NCBI GenBank assembly: GCA_944393195.1
Contig: CALXZG010000005.1
Location: 1 to 64,000, forward strand
Reading direction: 5' to 3'
Length of the DNA stretch: 64,000 bases
Source of the DNA: an uncultured Alphaproteobacteria bacterium
Lineage (GTDB): Bacteria > Pseudomonadota > Alphaproteobacteria > CAAHEQ01 > UBA3637
Shown here in pieces: positions 20,230 to 28,825 of the stretch. A model generated the notes under the pieces. It saw only the letters and a program-made list of their open reading frames with translations. It did not search any database and was not told where the DNA came from. Every line of letters begins with the position of its first letter. The first letter of the stretch is position 1. A program made the translations under genes and the position numbers.

Positions 20230-22213
20230 CGTCTGTATCGGTAAAAGAATCCGGTTGTAATACCAACTTGGGATTAGCCAAAACATCATTTAAGGATAAG
20301 GCACCATCGTTCTCCGTCGGCTTTGGCACAATGGTCACTTCATCCTCCGCATTCGGATCATCCGCCGGTGTTTCCGAAGTTTCAGACTGTTCCGTTATCC
20401 CCGCCTCTTCTTCCTCCGGTACCGAAGAACCACCGCTGACGGCAATCATCTCTTCCTGTTGCATTGTTTTAACGGTCCGCGCCAAAACCTGTAATTTTCG
20501 CCGCGAAGCCGGATCAACCCGCAAAAATACATCCTGACCGGCCTTAATCCGTTCTTGCATAATCAATAAAGACAAGGGATTTTCCACCTGCTCTTGGATT
20601 AGTCGTTTCAAAGCCCGCACCCCGAATTTAGAGGTAAAGACTTCATCCACAAACCAATCTTTGGCTTTATCATCCACAATGATATTCAATCCGACCGCTT
20701 TGGCCCGCTTTAACAATTTATTCAAATGAATGTCAACAATGGCCCGCAAATGTTCTTCTTTTAACTGATGGAACGACACAATATCGTCCAAACGGTTTAA
20801 AAATTCCGGCCGGAAGTATTCCGTCAACCGTTCAACGCGCTGATAGCTCGGTAAATTAGCCCCGACATTGGACGTCAAAATAATAATCGTATTCCGGAAA
20901 TCAACCGTCACACCTTTACTGTCCGTCAAACGTCCTTCATCCAACAATTGCAACATCAGGTTTAAAATATCCAAATGCGCCTTTTCAATTTCATCAAACA
21001 ACACAACTTGAAACGGTTTCAACCGTACCGATTCCGTCAACAAACCGCCTTGCTCAAAACCCGGCGTCCCCGGCGGCGGTCCGATTAATCGTGCCACGGA
21101 TGTCCGTTCCATATATTCGGACATATCCAAACGCAACAATGCCGTTTCGTCATTAAACATAAAATCAGCCAAAGACTTAGCCAATTCGGTCTTACCGACA
21201 CCGGTCGTACCGATAAACAGGAACGATCCGATCGGGCGATTCGGATCCTGTAATCCGGATCGCGCACGTCGCAACGCATCGGCTACCACTTTAACGGCAT
21301 TATCCTGCCCCACAACCCGTTGCCGTAAAATATCTTCGGCGTGTGCCAATCGTTGCTTATCTTCGGCATCCACCTTTTCCACCGGAATGCCCGTCCAATC
21401 CGCAATTGTTCGCTGACAAAACGCCGGCGTCACAACGTTATGCGTCGGATCAACGACCCCCTTTGCCATATCCATCATCAACAAACTGGCCGAATCATCC
21501 AACAAATCCAAAGCCTTTTCCGGAAAAGCACGTTGTTTAATATACCGTCCCGTCAACTGACAGGCCGCCCGTACCGTTTCCGCCGGAATAACAACCCCGT
21601 AATGATCCTCAAAAACCTGCTTACGCGCTTCGGTAATTTGAATGCTTTCATCCAACGACGGCTCTTCCAATAACAACGACTGAACACACCCCATAACGGC
21701 TGTGTCTTTTTCCATCGCCCCGACATAATGCATCGTATCCGTTTCAATAATACAATCAACCTGATCGGCCAATAAAGACAATTTTAAAAACTTGGCAGGC
21801 TCCTTATTTTCCGGATTGGTATCCACATTAACCAAAAAGCTGATGTCTTTTAAATACAAAACCATCCGATGGTCACTGGCAATGACAATCTGCATAACCT
21901 GCTTAACCAACTCGGCATAGGCATCTTCCGATACGGCATCCAACATCATCTGAGCCACATCTAATCCTACGACCTGTTTCTGTTGTAAATATTCGGGCGC
22001 GTTTTCAGAAGCCATAAAAGTAATCAGCCCTTCAATCAAAGCCGTTTTACCGATACCGGCCGGCCCGACAACCACCGGATTGTGTTTCGTCCGACGAAGC
22101 AAAATATGCAACAATCGTTCCAGCTCCGTTTCACGACCGACCAAAGCCGTCAACAAACCGTCCCGTGCCCGTTCCGTATAATTGATCAAATACCGCGATA
22201 AATCGTCAGCCAT
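20222..22213 (-). CDS. ClpA/ClpB-type double AAA+ ATPase with degenerate first module
   Basis: 663 residues. Two AAA+ modules are present, but the N-terminal Clp repeat domain and the ClpB middle domain are missing. Module 1 keeps Walker A (GPAGIGKTA, ~50-58) but the Walker B acidic pair is LYLKDIS instead of hhhDE, and the usual RRF arginine-finger block is MGCVQ, so it is probably hydrolysis-inactive. Module 2 is intact: GTTGVGKTE, VVLFDEIEKAH, ILTSNVG, FRPEFLNRLDDIV; its pore loop is GTPGFEQGG instead of GYVGYEEGG. An acidic ~90-residue tail follows. It lies between a secreted Pro-rich protein (3-bp gap) and mutY (8-bp overlap). No ClpP-binding loop was recognised. Substrate unknown. Confidence 0.85.
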   Translation of the reverse strand: MADDLSRYLINYTERARDGLLTALVGRETELERLLHILLRRTKHNPVVVGPAGIGKTALIEGLITFMASENAPEYLQQKQVVGLDVAQMMLDAVSEDAYAELVKQVMQIVIASDHRMVLYLKDISFLVNVDTNPENKEPAKFLKLSLLADQVDCIIETDTMHYVGAMEKDTAVMGCVQSLLLEEPSLDESIQITEARKQVFEDHYGVVIPAETVRAACQLTGRYIKQRAFPEKALDLLDDSASLLMMDMAKGVVDPTHNVVTPAFCQRTIADWTGIPVEKVDAEDKQRLAHAEDILRQRVVGQDNAVKVVADALRRARSGLQDPNRPIGSFLFIGTTGVGKTELAKSLADFMFNDETALLRLDMSEYMERTSVARLIGPPPGTPGFEQGGLLTESVRLKPFQVVLFDEIEKAHLDILNLMLQLLDEGRLTDSKGVTVDFRNTIIILTSNVGANLPSYQRVERLTEYFRPEFLNRLDDIVSFHQLKEEHLRAIVDIHLNKLLKRAKAVGLNIIVDDKAKDWFVDEVFTSKFGVRALKRLIQEQVENPLSLLIMQERIKAGQDVFLRVDPASRRKLQVLARTVKTMQQEEMIAVSGGSSVPEEEEAGITEQSETSETPADDPNAEDEVTIVPKPTENDGALSLNDVLANPKLVLQPDSFTDTDDV

Positions 22214-22216
22214 TGA

Positions 22217-23323
22217 TCACTCCTCCGCCGGCGCAAATGTAAATGAGTGACGGTATTGTAAATCTTTGGCCTGATCTTCGGCATCAAAATAATCACGATC
22301 GAATAAATCTTTGTCTTCCATAACAATGTAAGCATTGTAATTCGACCCTTGCATCATTGCCTGCATATAGGCTTTGTCCGGATCCCCCCAAATCAGTTTT
22401 TCGCTATCGTCCGGCAATCCGTATGTTTCAAACATTAAATTCCAAAAAGCCTCTTTACGCCGCAATTTTTTAGCCAAATTCCGACGTGTAAAATTCAATG
22501 AATTATCCCCTTTGTTTTCATAGTATATTTTATACGCAACGTTGTCTGTGGCCGGTGACGTGAATAAAATCTGCACATACTCCTTCGTCGCTTTCCTGGA
22601 TAGCGTTAAACTGGATACGTAATATACCTCATCCGATAACGCCTGATTGATAATACACCGCCGAATCTGTTCCGGTCGATATACCCGCGCATCCCGACAA
22701 TTTTGTTCATAAAAAGATGTCCGGAACAAGGGAATTCCACGTTCCACTTTTGTCACCCGATATCCGGCCTCTTCCGCCGCATCCGCAATTTCGTCCGGCG
22801 TCATTCCCAACATAAATCCGGCAATATCAAATGTGTAAACATCATGTATTTTGGCAAACAACCCTTCCAAATCCGGCGTTTCCGCTGTTTTTTGAGGCGG
22901 CACCTCAACCACATCCGACGCAACCGACGGCTGTCCGGCATTCTCGACTTGCTCCGTTTTTGATTCTTTTTCCGCCCGTGTCCGCGCAATTTCAGCCTGC
23001 AATCTGGCCGCTAAATCCGCCGCCGTCGCATCGGATACATCCCGATCTATCGTAATGGGAACAGTACGCGCCCCCGGTGTTGAAAGCGGATCAGACACCT
23101 TGGCCGGGGGCGTTGATTGAGAAACCGGTGCCGGCTTTTTTTCGTTGTTCAAAGAAACCCGAACGGGCGGCAACGGAGCCGGTGTCAACACGATAGAATC
23201 CAACGGTTTGGCATTTCGCCCTAAATTCGGTGTCGTATCATCAAACAAAGGTACTTCTGGTTCCTGAGCCGCCACGACAGGCGCGAACAACATCATCAGG
23301 GCAATCAAATATATTTTTTTCAT
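22217..23323 (-). CDS. Secreted Pro-rich protein of unknown function
   Basis: 368 residues. A signal peptide (MKKIYLIALMMLFAPVVA|AQE) is followed by ~90 residues rich in Pro, Ser and Thr, then a charged helical stretch (ATAADLAARLQAEIARTRAEKE) and a C-terminal globular domain (~155-368) beginning IAGFMLGMTPDEIADAAEEAGY. That last motif resembles the short GMTxxEV repeat in several periplasmic proteins. Two Cys (NCRDARVYRPEQIRRCI) may form a disulfide. I do not recognise the family. It is the first gene of the minus-strand run with the Clp-like ATPase and mutY. Confidence 0.75.
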   Translation of the reverse strand: MKKIYLIALMMLFAPVVAAQEPEVPLFDDTTPNLGRNAKPLDSIVLTPAPLPPVRVSLNNEKKPAPVSQSTPPAKVSDPLSTPGARTVPITIDRDVSDATAADLAARLQAEIARTRAEKESKTEQVENAGQPSVASDVVEVPPQKTAETPDLEGLFAKIHDVYTFDIAGFMLGMTPDEIADAAEEAGYRVTKVERGIPLFRTSFYEQNCRDARVYRPEQIRRCIINQALSDEVYYVSSLTLSRKATKEYVQILFTSPATDNVAYKIYYENKGDNSLNFTRRNLAKKLRRKEAFWNLMFETYGLPDDSEKLIWGDPDKAYMQAMMQGSNYNAYIVMEDKDLFDRDYFDAEDQAKDLQYRHSFTFAPAEE

Positions 23324-23422
23324 CCGGCTTCCTTTTTTTGTCTTGACCTTTTCGGATTAACCCGCTAAAACTGTTATCAATAGTCAATTTAACCAAATTA
23401 TTTTTGAAAAGCAAGGAAAAAA

Positions 23423-24049
23423 ATGAGCCAATTGAAATCCGTTGTCGTTTTTTGCGGAGGGTCCGCCGGTCGTCGTGCCGTTTATACGGAAGAAGCCTAT
23501 AAACTCGGCACTATTTTGGCCAAAAATAATATTAAATTAATTTACGGAGCGGGCGGAACCGGGGTCATGCGCGCGGTCGCCGACGGCGCGTTGGATAATG
23601 ACGGGTATGTAATCGGTGCCACCATTCAATCTCTCTACGCCATGGAACGCCCTGATTTGGTCATGAGTAAAATCAGGAAAACCGAGGTTTGGCACACATT
23701 GGCCGATCGTAAAGTATCCATGACGAAACAAGCCGACGCCATTTGCATCCTTCCGGGCGGGTTCGGTACAATGGATGAATTGTTCGAAATGTTGACGCTG
23801 CGACAATTGGGTATCAGTACACAACCCATTATTCTTGTCAACATTGCCGGTTTCTTTGATATGCTGTATAAATTGTTGCTGGAAATGGTCGGCGAAGGAT
23901 TTGTCCGCCCGCATCAAATCGATCTGTTCCGAATCGTTAAAACCGTCGACGAAGTCCTGCCCGCCATTTATGACGAATTGGCGCAACAGGAAAAACATCG
24001 ACAAGAATCGAACCAACAAACCCAAGAGGAGCCATCGAAACATGCGTAG
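23423..24049 (+). CDS. LOG family protein (TIGR00730)
   Basis: 208 residues. LOG proteins are nucleotide 5'-monophosphate phosphoribohydrolases. The diagnostic motif PGGFGTMDE is present near residue 112, with the upstream LIYGAGGTGVM and the catalytic-site DRKVSM. The C-terminal ~20 residues are Gln/Glu-rich. In bacteria without cytokinin signalling the physiological role is uncertain. The stop codon overlaps mlaA by 8 bp, so the two are coupled. Confidence 0.92.
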   Translation: MSQLKSVVVFCGGSAGRRAVYTEEAYKLGTILAKNNIKLIYGAGGTGVMRAVADGALDNDGYVIGATIQSLYAMERPDLVMSKIRKTEVWHTLADRKVSMTKQADAICILPGGFGTMDELFEMLTLRQLGISTQPIILVNIAGFFDMLYKLLLEMVGEGFVRPHQIDLFRIVKTVDEVLPAIYDELAQQEKHRQESNQQTQEEPSKHA

Positions 24050-24824
24050 GCTTTTTCTGATATTGTTGTGCTGCGGTACCTTGTTAACGGGCTGTGCGAC
24101 ACGTCCGACCGATCCCGAAGAGTTGAAAATCTATGAAGCCAACAACGACCCGTTGGAACCGATGAACCGAACCATCTTTGGTTTTAATATGGCGGCCGAT
24201 ACATATGTGTTGGAGCCGGCCGTCAAAACATATCGCTTTGTGTTACCCTCCCCGGTACGGCAAGGAATCAACAATTTCTTTTCTAATCTGAAACAACCGC
24301 TGTATTTGGCTAATGCCTTGATGCAAGGGGACGGGACTGCGGCCGGCACCATTGTCAAACGCTTTGCCGCCAACACGTTCTGGGGATTTTTCGGCCTGTT
24401 TGATACGGCTTCACATATGAATATTCCCGTTGTAAAACGTGACTTTGGCGAAACACTGGCTGTTTGGGGCGTTGAAAACGGCGGTCCCTATCTGGTCTTG
24501 CCACTCATCGGTCCGTCCAATGTTCGCGATACCGTCGGTATGGGGGTCGATTCCGTCCTGACACCGGTCGATTGGCTTTTGTACCATGAACGTGGCCTGA
24601 TTTACGCCCGCCAAAGCATAGATGCTTTTCGAACACGGGATAACGTCAACGATTTAATGGAGACACTACGCAAATCATCAACGGATTTTTACGCGACTTT
24701 GCGCAGTATGTCCCAACAAAACCGGAAAAAAGAAATTGATACACTCTTGGGCAAAACACACGAAGAGGAAGCACCGGCCTATGATTTTGCCTTTCCGGAT
24801 GATGAATTTGAAGAGGAAGAATAA
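24042..24824 (+). CDS. mlaA: MlaA (VacJ) outer-membrane lipoprotein
   Basis: 260 residues from ATG 24042 behind AGAGGAG; an upstream frame extension inside the LOG gene is not needed. A lipobox LLTGC puts the acylated Cys near residue 18. The VacJ signature NDPLEPMNRTIFGFN and later SPVRQGINNFFSNL, FFGLFDTASHM and GVENGGPYLVLPLIGPS are clear. MlaA removes misplaced phospholipids from the outer leaflet and passes them to MlaC. The acidic tail (DDEFEEEE) is unusual but short. The mlaC gene follows 12 bp later; the inner-membrane MlaFEDB genes are not in the window. Confidence 0.95.
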   Translation: MRRLFLILLCCGTLLTGCATRPTDPEELKIYEANNDPLEPMNRTIFGFNMAADTYVLEPAVKTYRFVLPSPVRQGINNFFSNLKQPLYLANALMQGDGTAAGTIVKRFAANTFWGFFGLFDTASHMNIPVVKRDFGETLAVWGVENGGPYLVLPLIGPSNVRDTVGMGVDSVLTPVDWLLYHERGLIYARQSIDAFRTRDNVNDLMETLRKSSTDFYATLRSMSQQNRKKEIDTLLGKTHEEEAPAYDFAFPDDEFEEEE

Positions 24825-24836
24825 AAGGAGTCAGCA

Positions 24837-25439
24837 ATGAAAAAATTTTATGCATTAATTTGTGGAATCATGATATGGACCTGTGCCGCACAGGCGGCCG
24901 ATCCGTCAATTGAATTCGTGAATAATCTGACAGACAAAATTATTGAAAACGTGCTAACAACACAAGAATCCACCGAAGATAAACTGACGGAATTCCGAAA
25001 AGAATTTACCGCAGCGTTGGATTTAAAAAGTATCGGCCAATTCGTTCTGGGCATTTATTGGCGTAAAGCCACACCGGCCGAACGGGACGCTTTTTTGACG
25101 GCCTTTATCGATTTTACCACCAAGACATGGGCCGATCGGTTTGATATGTATACCGGCCAACAAATTATCTTTACCGGCACCCGTAATGCCGAAGGCAATC
25201 AATTATATGTCGACAGCCAAATTCAAAATAATCCGCCGGTTGAAGTTATCTGGCGCCTTCGGAAGAAAAAAGACGGTTTCCGTATCATCGATATCATTGT
25301 TGAAGGCGTCAGTATGGCTATGAGCTATCGGAATGAATACAGTTCGTTCTTACAAGCGAACGGCGGCAGTGTTCCCGCATTAACCCAAGAATTAGAACGG
25401 AAAAGTGCGGCCTTCCAATTTTCGGAAAATAAAAAATAA
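24837..25439 (+). CDS. mlaC: MlaC family periplasmic phospholipid-binding protein
   Basis: 200 residues with AAAGGAG. A signal peptide (to QAA|DPS, residue ~21) precedes the MlaC/Ttg2D fold: FTAALDLKSIGQFVLGIYWRKAT is the typical helix, and VIWRLRKKKDGFRIIDIIVEGVSMAMSYRNEYSSFL is the conserved C-terminal block. It ferries phospholipid between MlaA at the outer membrane and the MlaFEDB complex. Adjacent placement with mlaA supports the assignment. Confidence 0.95.
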   Translation: MKKFYALICGIMIWTCAAQAADPSIEFVNNLTDKIIENVLTTQESTEDKLTEFRKEFTAALDLKSIGQFVLGIYWRKATPAERDAFLTAFIDFTTKTWADRFDMYTGQQIIFTGTRNAEGNQLYVDSQIQNNPPVEVIWRLRKKKDGFRIIDIIVEGVSMAMSYRNEYSSFLQANGGSVPALTQELERKSAAFQFSENKK

Positions 25440-25474
25440 CCCGTTGCAACACATGTCTTTGAAACACGTCATCT

Positions 25475-25500
25475 TCCCCGGAAATATACCGGGGATTTTG
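25475..25500 (+). terminator. Terminator after mlaC
   Basis: TCCCCGG-AAATATA-CCGGGGA followed by TTTTG, 36 bp beyond mlaC. The T tract is short. Confidence 0.65.
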
Positions 25501-25628
25501 ATATGTTAATCTCCCGTTGACGTGGTTATTCATAACACATATCCTGTTTTTTCTTTCTTTTTTCCTTGCTTTTTGCCCTTCTTTTTGCTACACAAAAAGA
25601 CAGCATTTCAACAGAAAAGGAGAATGAC

Positions 25629-26816
25629 ATGCAATTTAAAACTTTAAATGATTTTGATTTTAACGGTAAGACGGTCTTTATCCGCGCCGATTTAAACGTT
25701 CCGGCCAAAGACGGCCAAATCACGGATATGACACGAATTGATCGTTTTGTTCCGACCTTAAAAGAAATCGTGAGCAAAGGCGGTAAAGCCGTTGTTGCCT
25801 CCCACTTCGGTCGCCCCAAAGGAGAAAAAAACACCGACTTTTCTTTGGCGTTCCTGGCCCCGGCTTTGGAAAAAGCCAGCGGCCTGAAAGTAACATTTGT
25901 TGACGATTGTATCGGGGAAAAACGGGATGCCGCTATTCGCGCCATGAAAAACGGGGATGTGATTTTACTTGAAAACCTGCGTTTTTACCCGGGCGAAGAA
26001 AAAAATGATCGGACATTCTCCGAACAATTGGCCAGCGGTATCGACATTTATATCGATGACGCTTTTTCAACGGCACATCGCGCACACGCGTCCACCGAAG
26101 GAATGGCTCACCTGTTGCCGCGCGGGGCCGGTCGGTTAATGCAGGAAGAATTGGAAGCCTTGGATAAAGCCCTCGGCAATCCGCAACGCCCGGCTGTTGC
26201 TTTGGTCGGCGGTTCCAAAGTTTCCACAAAATTAGACCTGTTGGCCAACTTGGTTAAAAAAGTTGATTACCTGTGCATCGGTGGTGGTATGGCACACACC
26301 TTCTTGGCGGCCAAAGGCATTCCGATGGGGGAAGGCTCTCTGGTTGAACTGGCCATGATTGATACGGCCAAATCCATTTTGGCCAACGCCGGATCTTGCA
26401 CAATCGTTCTGCCGACGGATTTAACATGGGCGGACGCTTTCGGCGAAGGACAAACACCGCACGTATCCGATGCGGATCAAGTTCCGGCCGGTAAAGTCTT
26501 AATGGATATCGGCCCCAAATCGACAGAGGCCTTTATTGCCACGATTGAAAAGTGCAAAACTCTGATTTGGAACGGCCCGGTCGGCGCTTTTGAAATTAAA
26601 CCGTTTGACAAATGCACAAACGAAATTGCCGCGGCGGTTGCCAAATTAACCAAAGAAGGAAAACTGACATCCGTTGCCGGCGGTGGCGATACGGTTTCCG
26701 CCCTGAAAAAAGCAGGGGTTGAACCGGATCTGACATATGTTTCTGCTGCGGGTGGCGCGTTCTTGGAATGGATGGAAGGCAAAACATTGCCGGGCGTTGC
26801 CATTTTGGAACAATAA
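25629..26816 (+). CDS. pgk: Phosphoglycerate kinase
   Basis: 395 residues from ATG 25629, which follows AAAGGAGA; an in-frame ATG 63 bp upstream has no ribosome site. Pgk makes ATP from 1,3-bisphosphoglycerate in glycolysis. Motifs: IRADLNVP (N-terminal substrate loop), ASHFGRPKGE, ENLRFYPGE, ALVGGSKVSTK, and the nucleotide-site IWNGPVGAFE and GGGDTVSA. The length is normal. It stands alone, bounded by terminators. Confidence 0.98.
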   Translation: MQFKTLNDFDFNGKTVFIRADLNVPAKDGQITDMTRIDRFVPTLKEIVSKGGKAVVASHFGRPKGEKNTDFSLAFLAPALEKASGLKVTFVDDCIGEKRDAAIRAMKNGDVILLENLRFYPGEEKNDRTFSEQLASGIDIYIDDAFSTAHRAHASTEGMAHLLPRGAGRLMQEELEALDKALGNPQRPAVALVGGSKVSTKLDLLANLVKKVDYLCIGGGMAHTFLAAKGIPMGEGSLVELAMIDTAKSILANAGSCTIVLPTDLTWADAFGEGQTPHVSDADQVPAGKVLMDIGPKSTEAFIATIEKCKTLIWNGPVGAFEIKPFDKCTNEIAAAVAKLTKEGKLTSVAGGGDTVSALKKAGVEPDLTYVSAAGGAFLEWMEGKTLPGVAILEQ

Positions 26817-26828
26817 TCCGTTATATCG

Positions 26829-26857
26829 AAAAGCCCCCGTTTCGGGGGCTTTTTTTG
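26829..26857. terminator. Terminator between pgk and the DnaJ-like gene
   Basis: AAAGCCCCCG-TTT-CGGGGGCTTTTTTT; symmetric, so it may serve both convergent genes. Confidence 0.92.
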
Positions 26858-26872
26858 ATACGTTAAACATCC

Positions 26873-27829
26873 CTAAAACGAACGCGGATTCGGGGTCGGA
26901 TCACGCCAACCGGCCATAAAATCATCCAATGCTTTATCCGGTTTCGGCGGCAATACAATCGTAAATTTTACCAATAAATCACCCTTACCCGTCACCCCTT
27001 TTCCTTTCAGGCGCATTGTCTTTCCCGAACCCGTCATGGGTGGCACTTTCATATTAACGGCTCCCGACGGTGTCGGCACCGTCACGAATGTCCCCAATAC
27101 AGCCTCTTTTAACGTCAACGGTACCGTCAATAAAACATGATTGCCGTCCCGCGTAAAAACCTTACTCGGCTCTACCTTGATTTTAATTAAAGCATCCCCC
27201 CGTTGACCGGATCGCCCGATATCCCCCTGCCCTTTTAAGCGAAGAACGGCATCATCCGCCACACCGGCCGGCACCTTAATTTTTAACCGTTTTCCATTGG
27301 CCAAGCCAACCGTTGTTTCACCGCCCGTCACGGCCAAATTAAACGGGACGGATAACTCATACGACACATCCCGTCCGCGCGTCCCCGCGTCACCGCTAAA
27401 TCCGTCAAAACCACCATTGAACCCACCGGCACGACCACCACCCATTCCAAACAAATCCGAAAAGTTAAATCCGCCGGCTCCGCCAAACATAGACGCTAAA
27501 TCTTCGGGGTTAATATTGTGCGTTTGATACCGCGTTCCGCCCTGTCCAAAACCGCCAAAGCCACCGCCGAATCCGCCTCGGTCATAAGCCCCGGCCCCAA
27601 ACGGTGTCGGATTACCGTTTTCATCAATTTCTCCGGCATCAAAACGCCGCCGCTTTTCTTTGTCCGATAAAAGCTCATACGCCGCCGAAACTGCTTTAAA
27701 TTTTTCGGCCGCTTTTTTATCCGGATTCACATCGGGATGTAACGTACGGGCCAACTTATGATACGCTTTTTTAATTTCGGCATCACTGGCCGTTTTGGCA
27801 ACGCCTAACAAGTCATACGGATTCGCCAT
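26873..27829 (-). CDS. DnaJ/CbpA-type co-chaperone without zinc finger
   Basis: 318 residues. An N-terminal J domain (residues ~4-68) has the essential HPD in LHPDVNPD and drives Hsp70 ATPase. A Gly/Phe-rich region (~78-145) follows, then two C-terminal substrate-binding beta domains (LKIKVPAGVADDAVLRLKGQGD; MRLKGKGV). The CxxCxGxG zinc finger of true DnaJ is missing, so it is a type II (CbpA/DjlA-like) partner. dnaK starts at 63.8 kb; this gene is not adjacent to it. It is convergent with pgk. Confidence 0.92.
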   Translation of the reverse strand: MANPYDLLGVAKTASDAEIKKAYHKLARTLHPDVNPDKKAAEKFKAVSAAYELLSDKEKRRRFDAGEIDENGNPTPFGAGAYDRGGFGGGFGGFGQGGTRYQTHNINPEDLASMFGGAGGFNFSDLFGMGGGRAGGFNGGFDGFSGDAGTRGRDVSYELSVPFNLAVTGGETTVGLANGKRLKIKVPAGVADDAVLRLKGQGDIGRSGQRGDALIKIKVEPSKVFTRDGNHVLLTVPLTLKEAVLGTFVTVPTPSGAVNMKVPPMTGSGKTMRLKGKGVTGKGDLLVKFTIVLPPKPDKALDDFMAGWRDPTPNPRSF

Positions 27830-27934
27830 TCTTTTTTTCCTTTTCGATTCATGAAAACATATTATGATATAATATAGGCCAAAATTTTAAAAAATCTATG
27901 GAAAAAAGAAAAAAAATAAGATACACTATCCAAA

Positions 27935-28825
27935 ATGAAAACAAATACACAAAAAAACAAGATGATGAAGCACGCGGCTTACGCCTCTTTGACCGTTGCC
28001 ATCACGCTCATTTTACTTAAAGGAATCACATTTTTACTGACCGGCTCCGTTGCCATCTTGTCCAGCCTTTTTGATTCGACACAGGACTTCATGACATCAG
28101 CCGTCAATTTGGTTGCCGTCCGTCAAGCAACGGCTCCGGCCGATAAAAAACACCGCTTTGGTCACGGAAAAGCACAAGCCATTGGCGGTTTGGTACAGGG
28201 TATTATTATCCTGACAGCGGCGGCCTTTTTAATGTACGAATCCGTTAACCGCCTGTTTATGCCGAAAGAGCTGACACAAATGGGAACCGGTATTATCGTC
28301 ACATTAATTGCCATTATTCTGACTGTTCTCCTCATCACATTCCAAGCGCATGTCATTCGTGAAACCGGCTCCCTGTCCATTAAAGCCGACCGCGCACATT
28401 ATACCGGTGATATTTTAATGAACGTCGGTGTTATTGCTTCTATGCTCATTACGCGCTACCTTGGTTGGGGGTATGCCGATAGTCTATTCGGTGTCGGTGT
28501 TGCGCTCTATCTATTCGTTGTCGTTTATCAAGTCGCCGGCGAATCCCTTGAAATGTTGATGGATGCCGAAATGCCCGAAGAATTCCGCCAACAAATTCAA
28601 AACATAGCGGTCTCTTTTCCCGATGTTTTATACATCCATGCCCTGAAAACACGCCGTTCCGGCTCCAACGCCTTTGTTCAATTCTGCGTCCATATGGACG
28701 ACGGTTTAACTTTGCGTCAAGCACATAACATTACCGATATGATTGAAGATAGAATTAAAGAACGTTTTCCGGATACCGAAATCATCATTCATGCGGAACC
28801 GGATCAACATCGGAGCGGCCTATGA
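27935..28825 (+). CDS. Cation diffusion facilitator transporter (FieF-like)
   Basis: 296 residues with about six TM helices and a C-terminal cytoplasmic domain. CDF transporters export Zn2+, Fe2+ or similar by proton antiport. FDSTQDFM (~residue 46) and HYTGD (~residue 152) carry the metal-site Asp and His residues of the FieF type (DxxxD and HxxxD). HRFGHGKAQA is the conserved cytoplasmic loop. No ribosome site is convincing for ATG 27935; the ATG at 27962 is an alternative start. The 3' end overlaps the next gene by ATGA, so the three genes here are probably coupled. Confidence 0.92.
   Translation: MKTNTQKNKMMKHAAYASLTVAITLILLKGITFLLTGSVAILSSLFDSTQDFMTSAVNLVAVRQATAPADKKHRFGHGKAQAIGGLVQGIIILTAAAFLMYESVNRLFMPKELTQMGTGIIVTLIAIILTVLLITFQAHVIRETGSLSIKADRAHYTGDILMNVGVIASMLITRYLGWGYADSLFGVGVALYLFVVVYQVAGESLEMLMDAEMPEEFRQQIQNIAVSFPDVLYIHALKTRRSGSNAFVQFCVHMDDGLTLRQAHNITDMIEDRIKERFPDTEIIIHAEPDQHRSGL

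Noticed and set aside
23835-24041. Upstream extension of mlaA
   Set aside because: It lies inside the LOG gene; ATG 24042 has a ribosome site and a proper lipoprotein signal.
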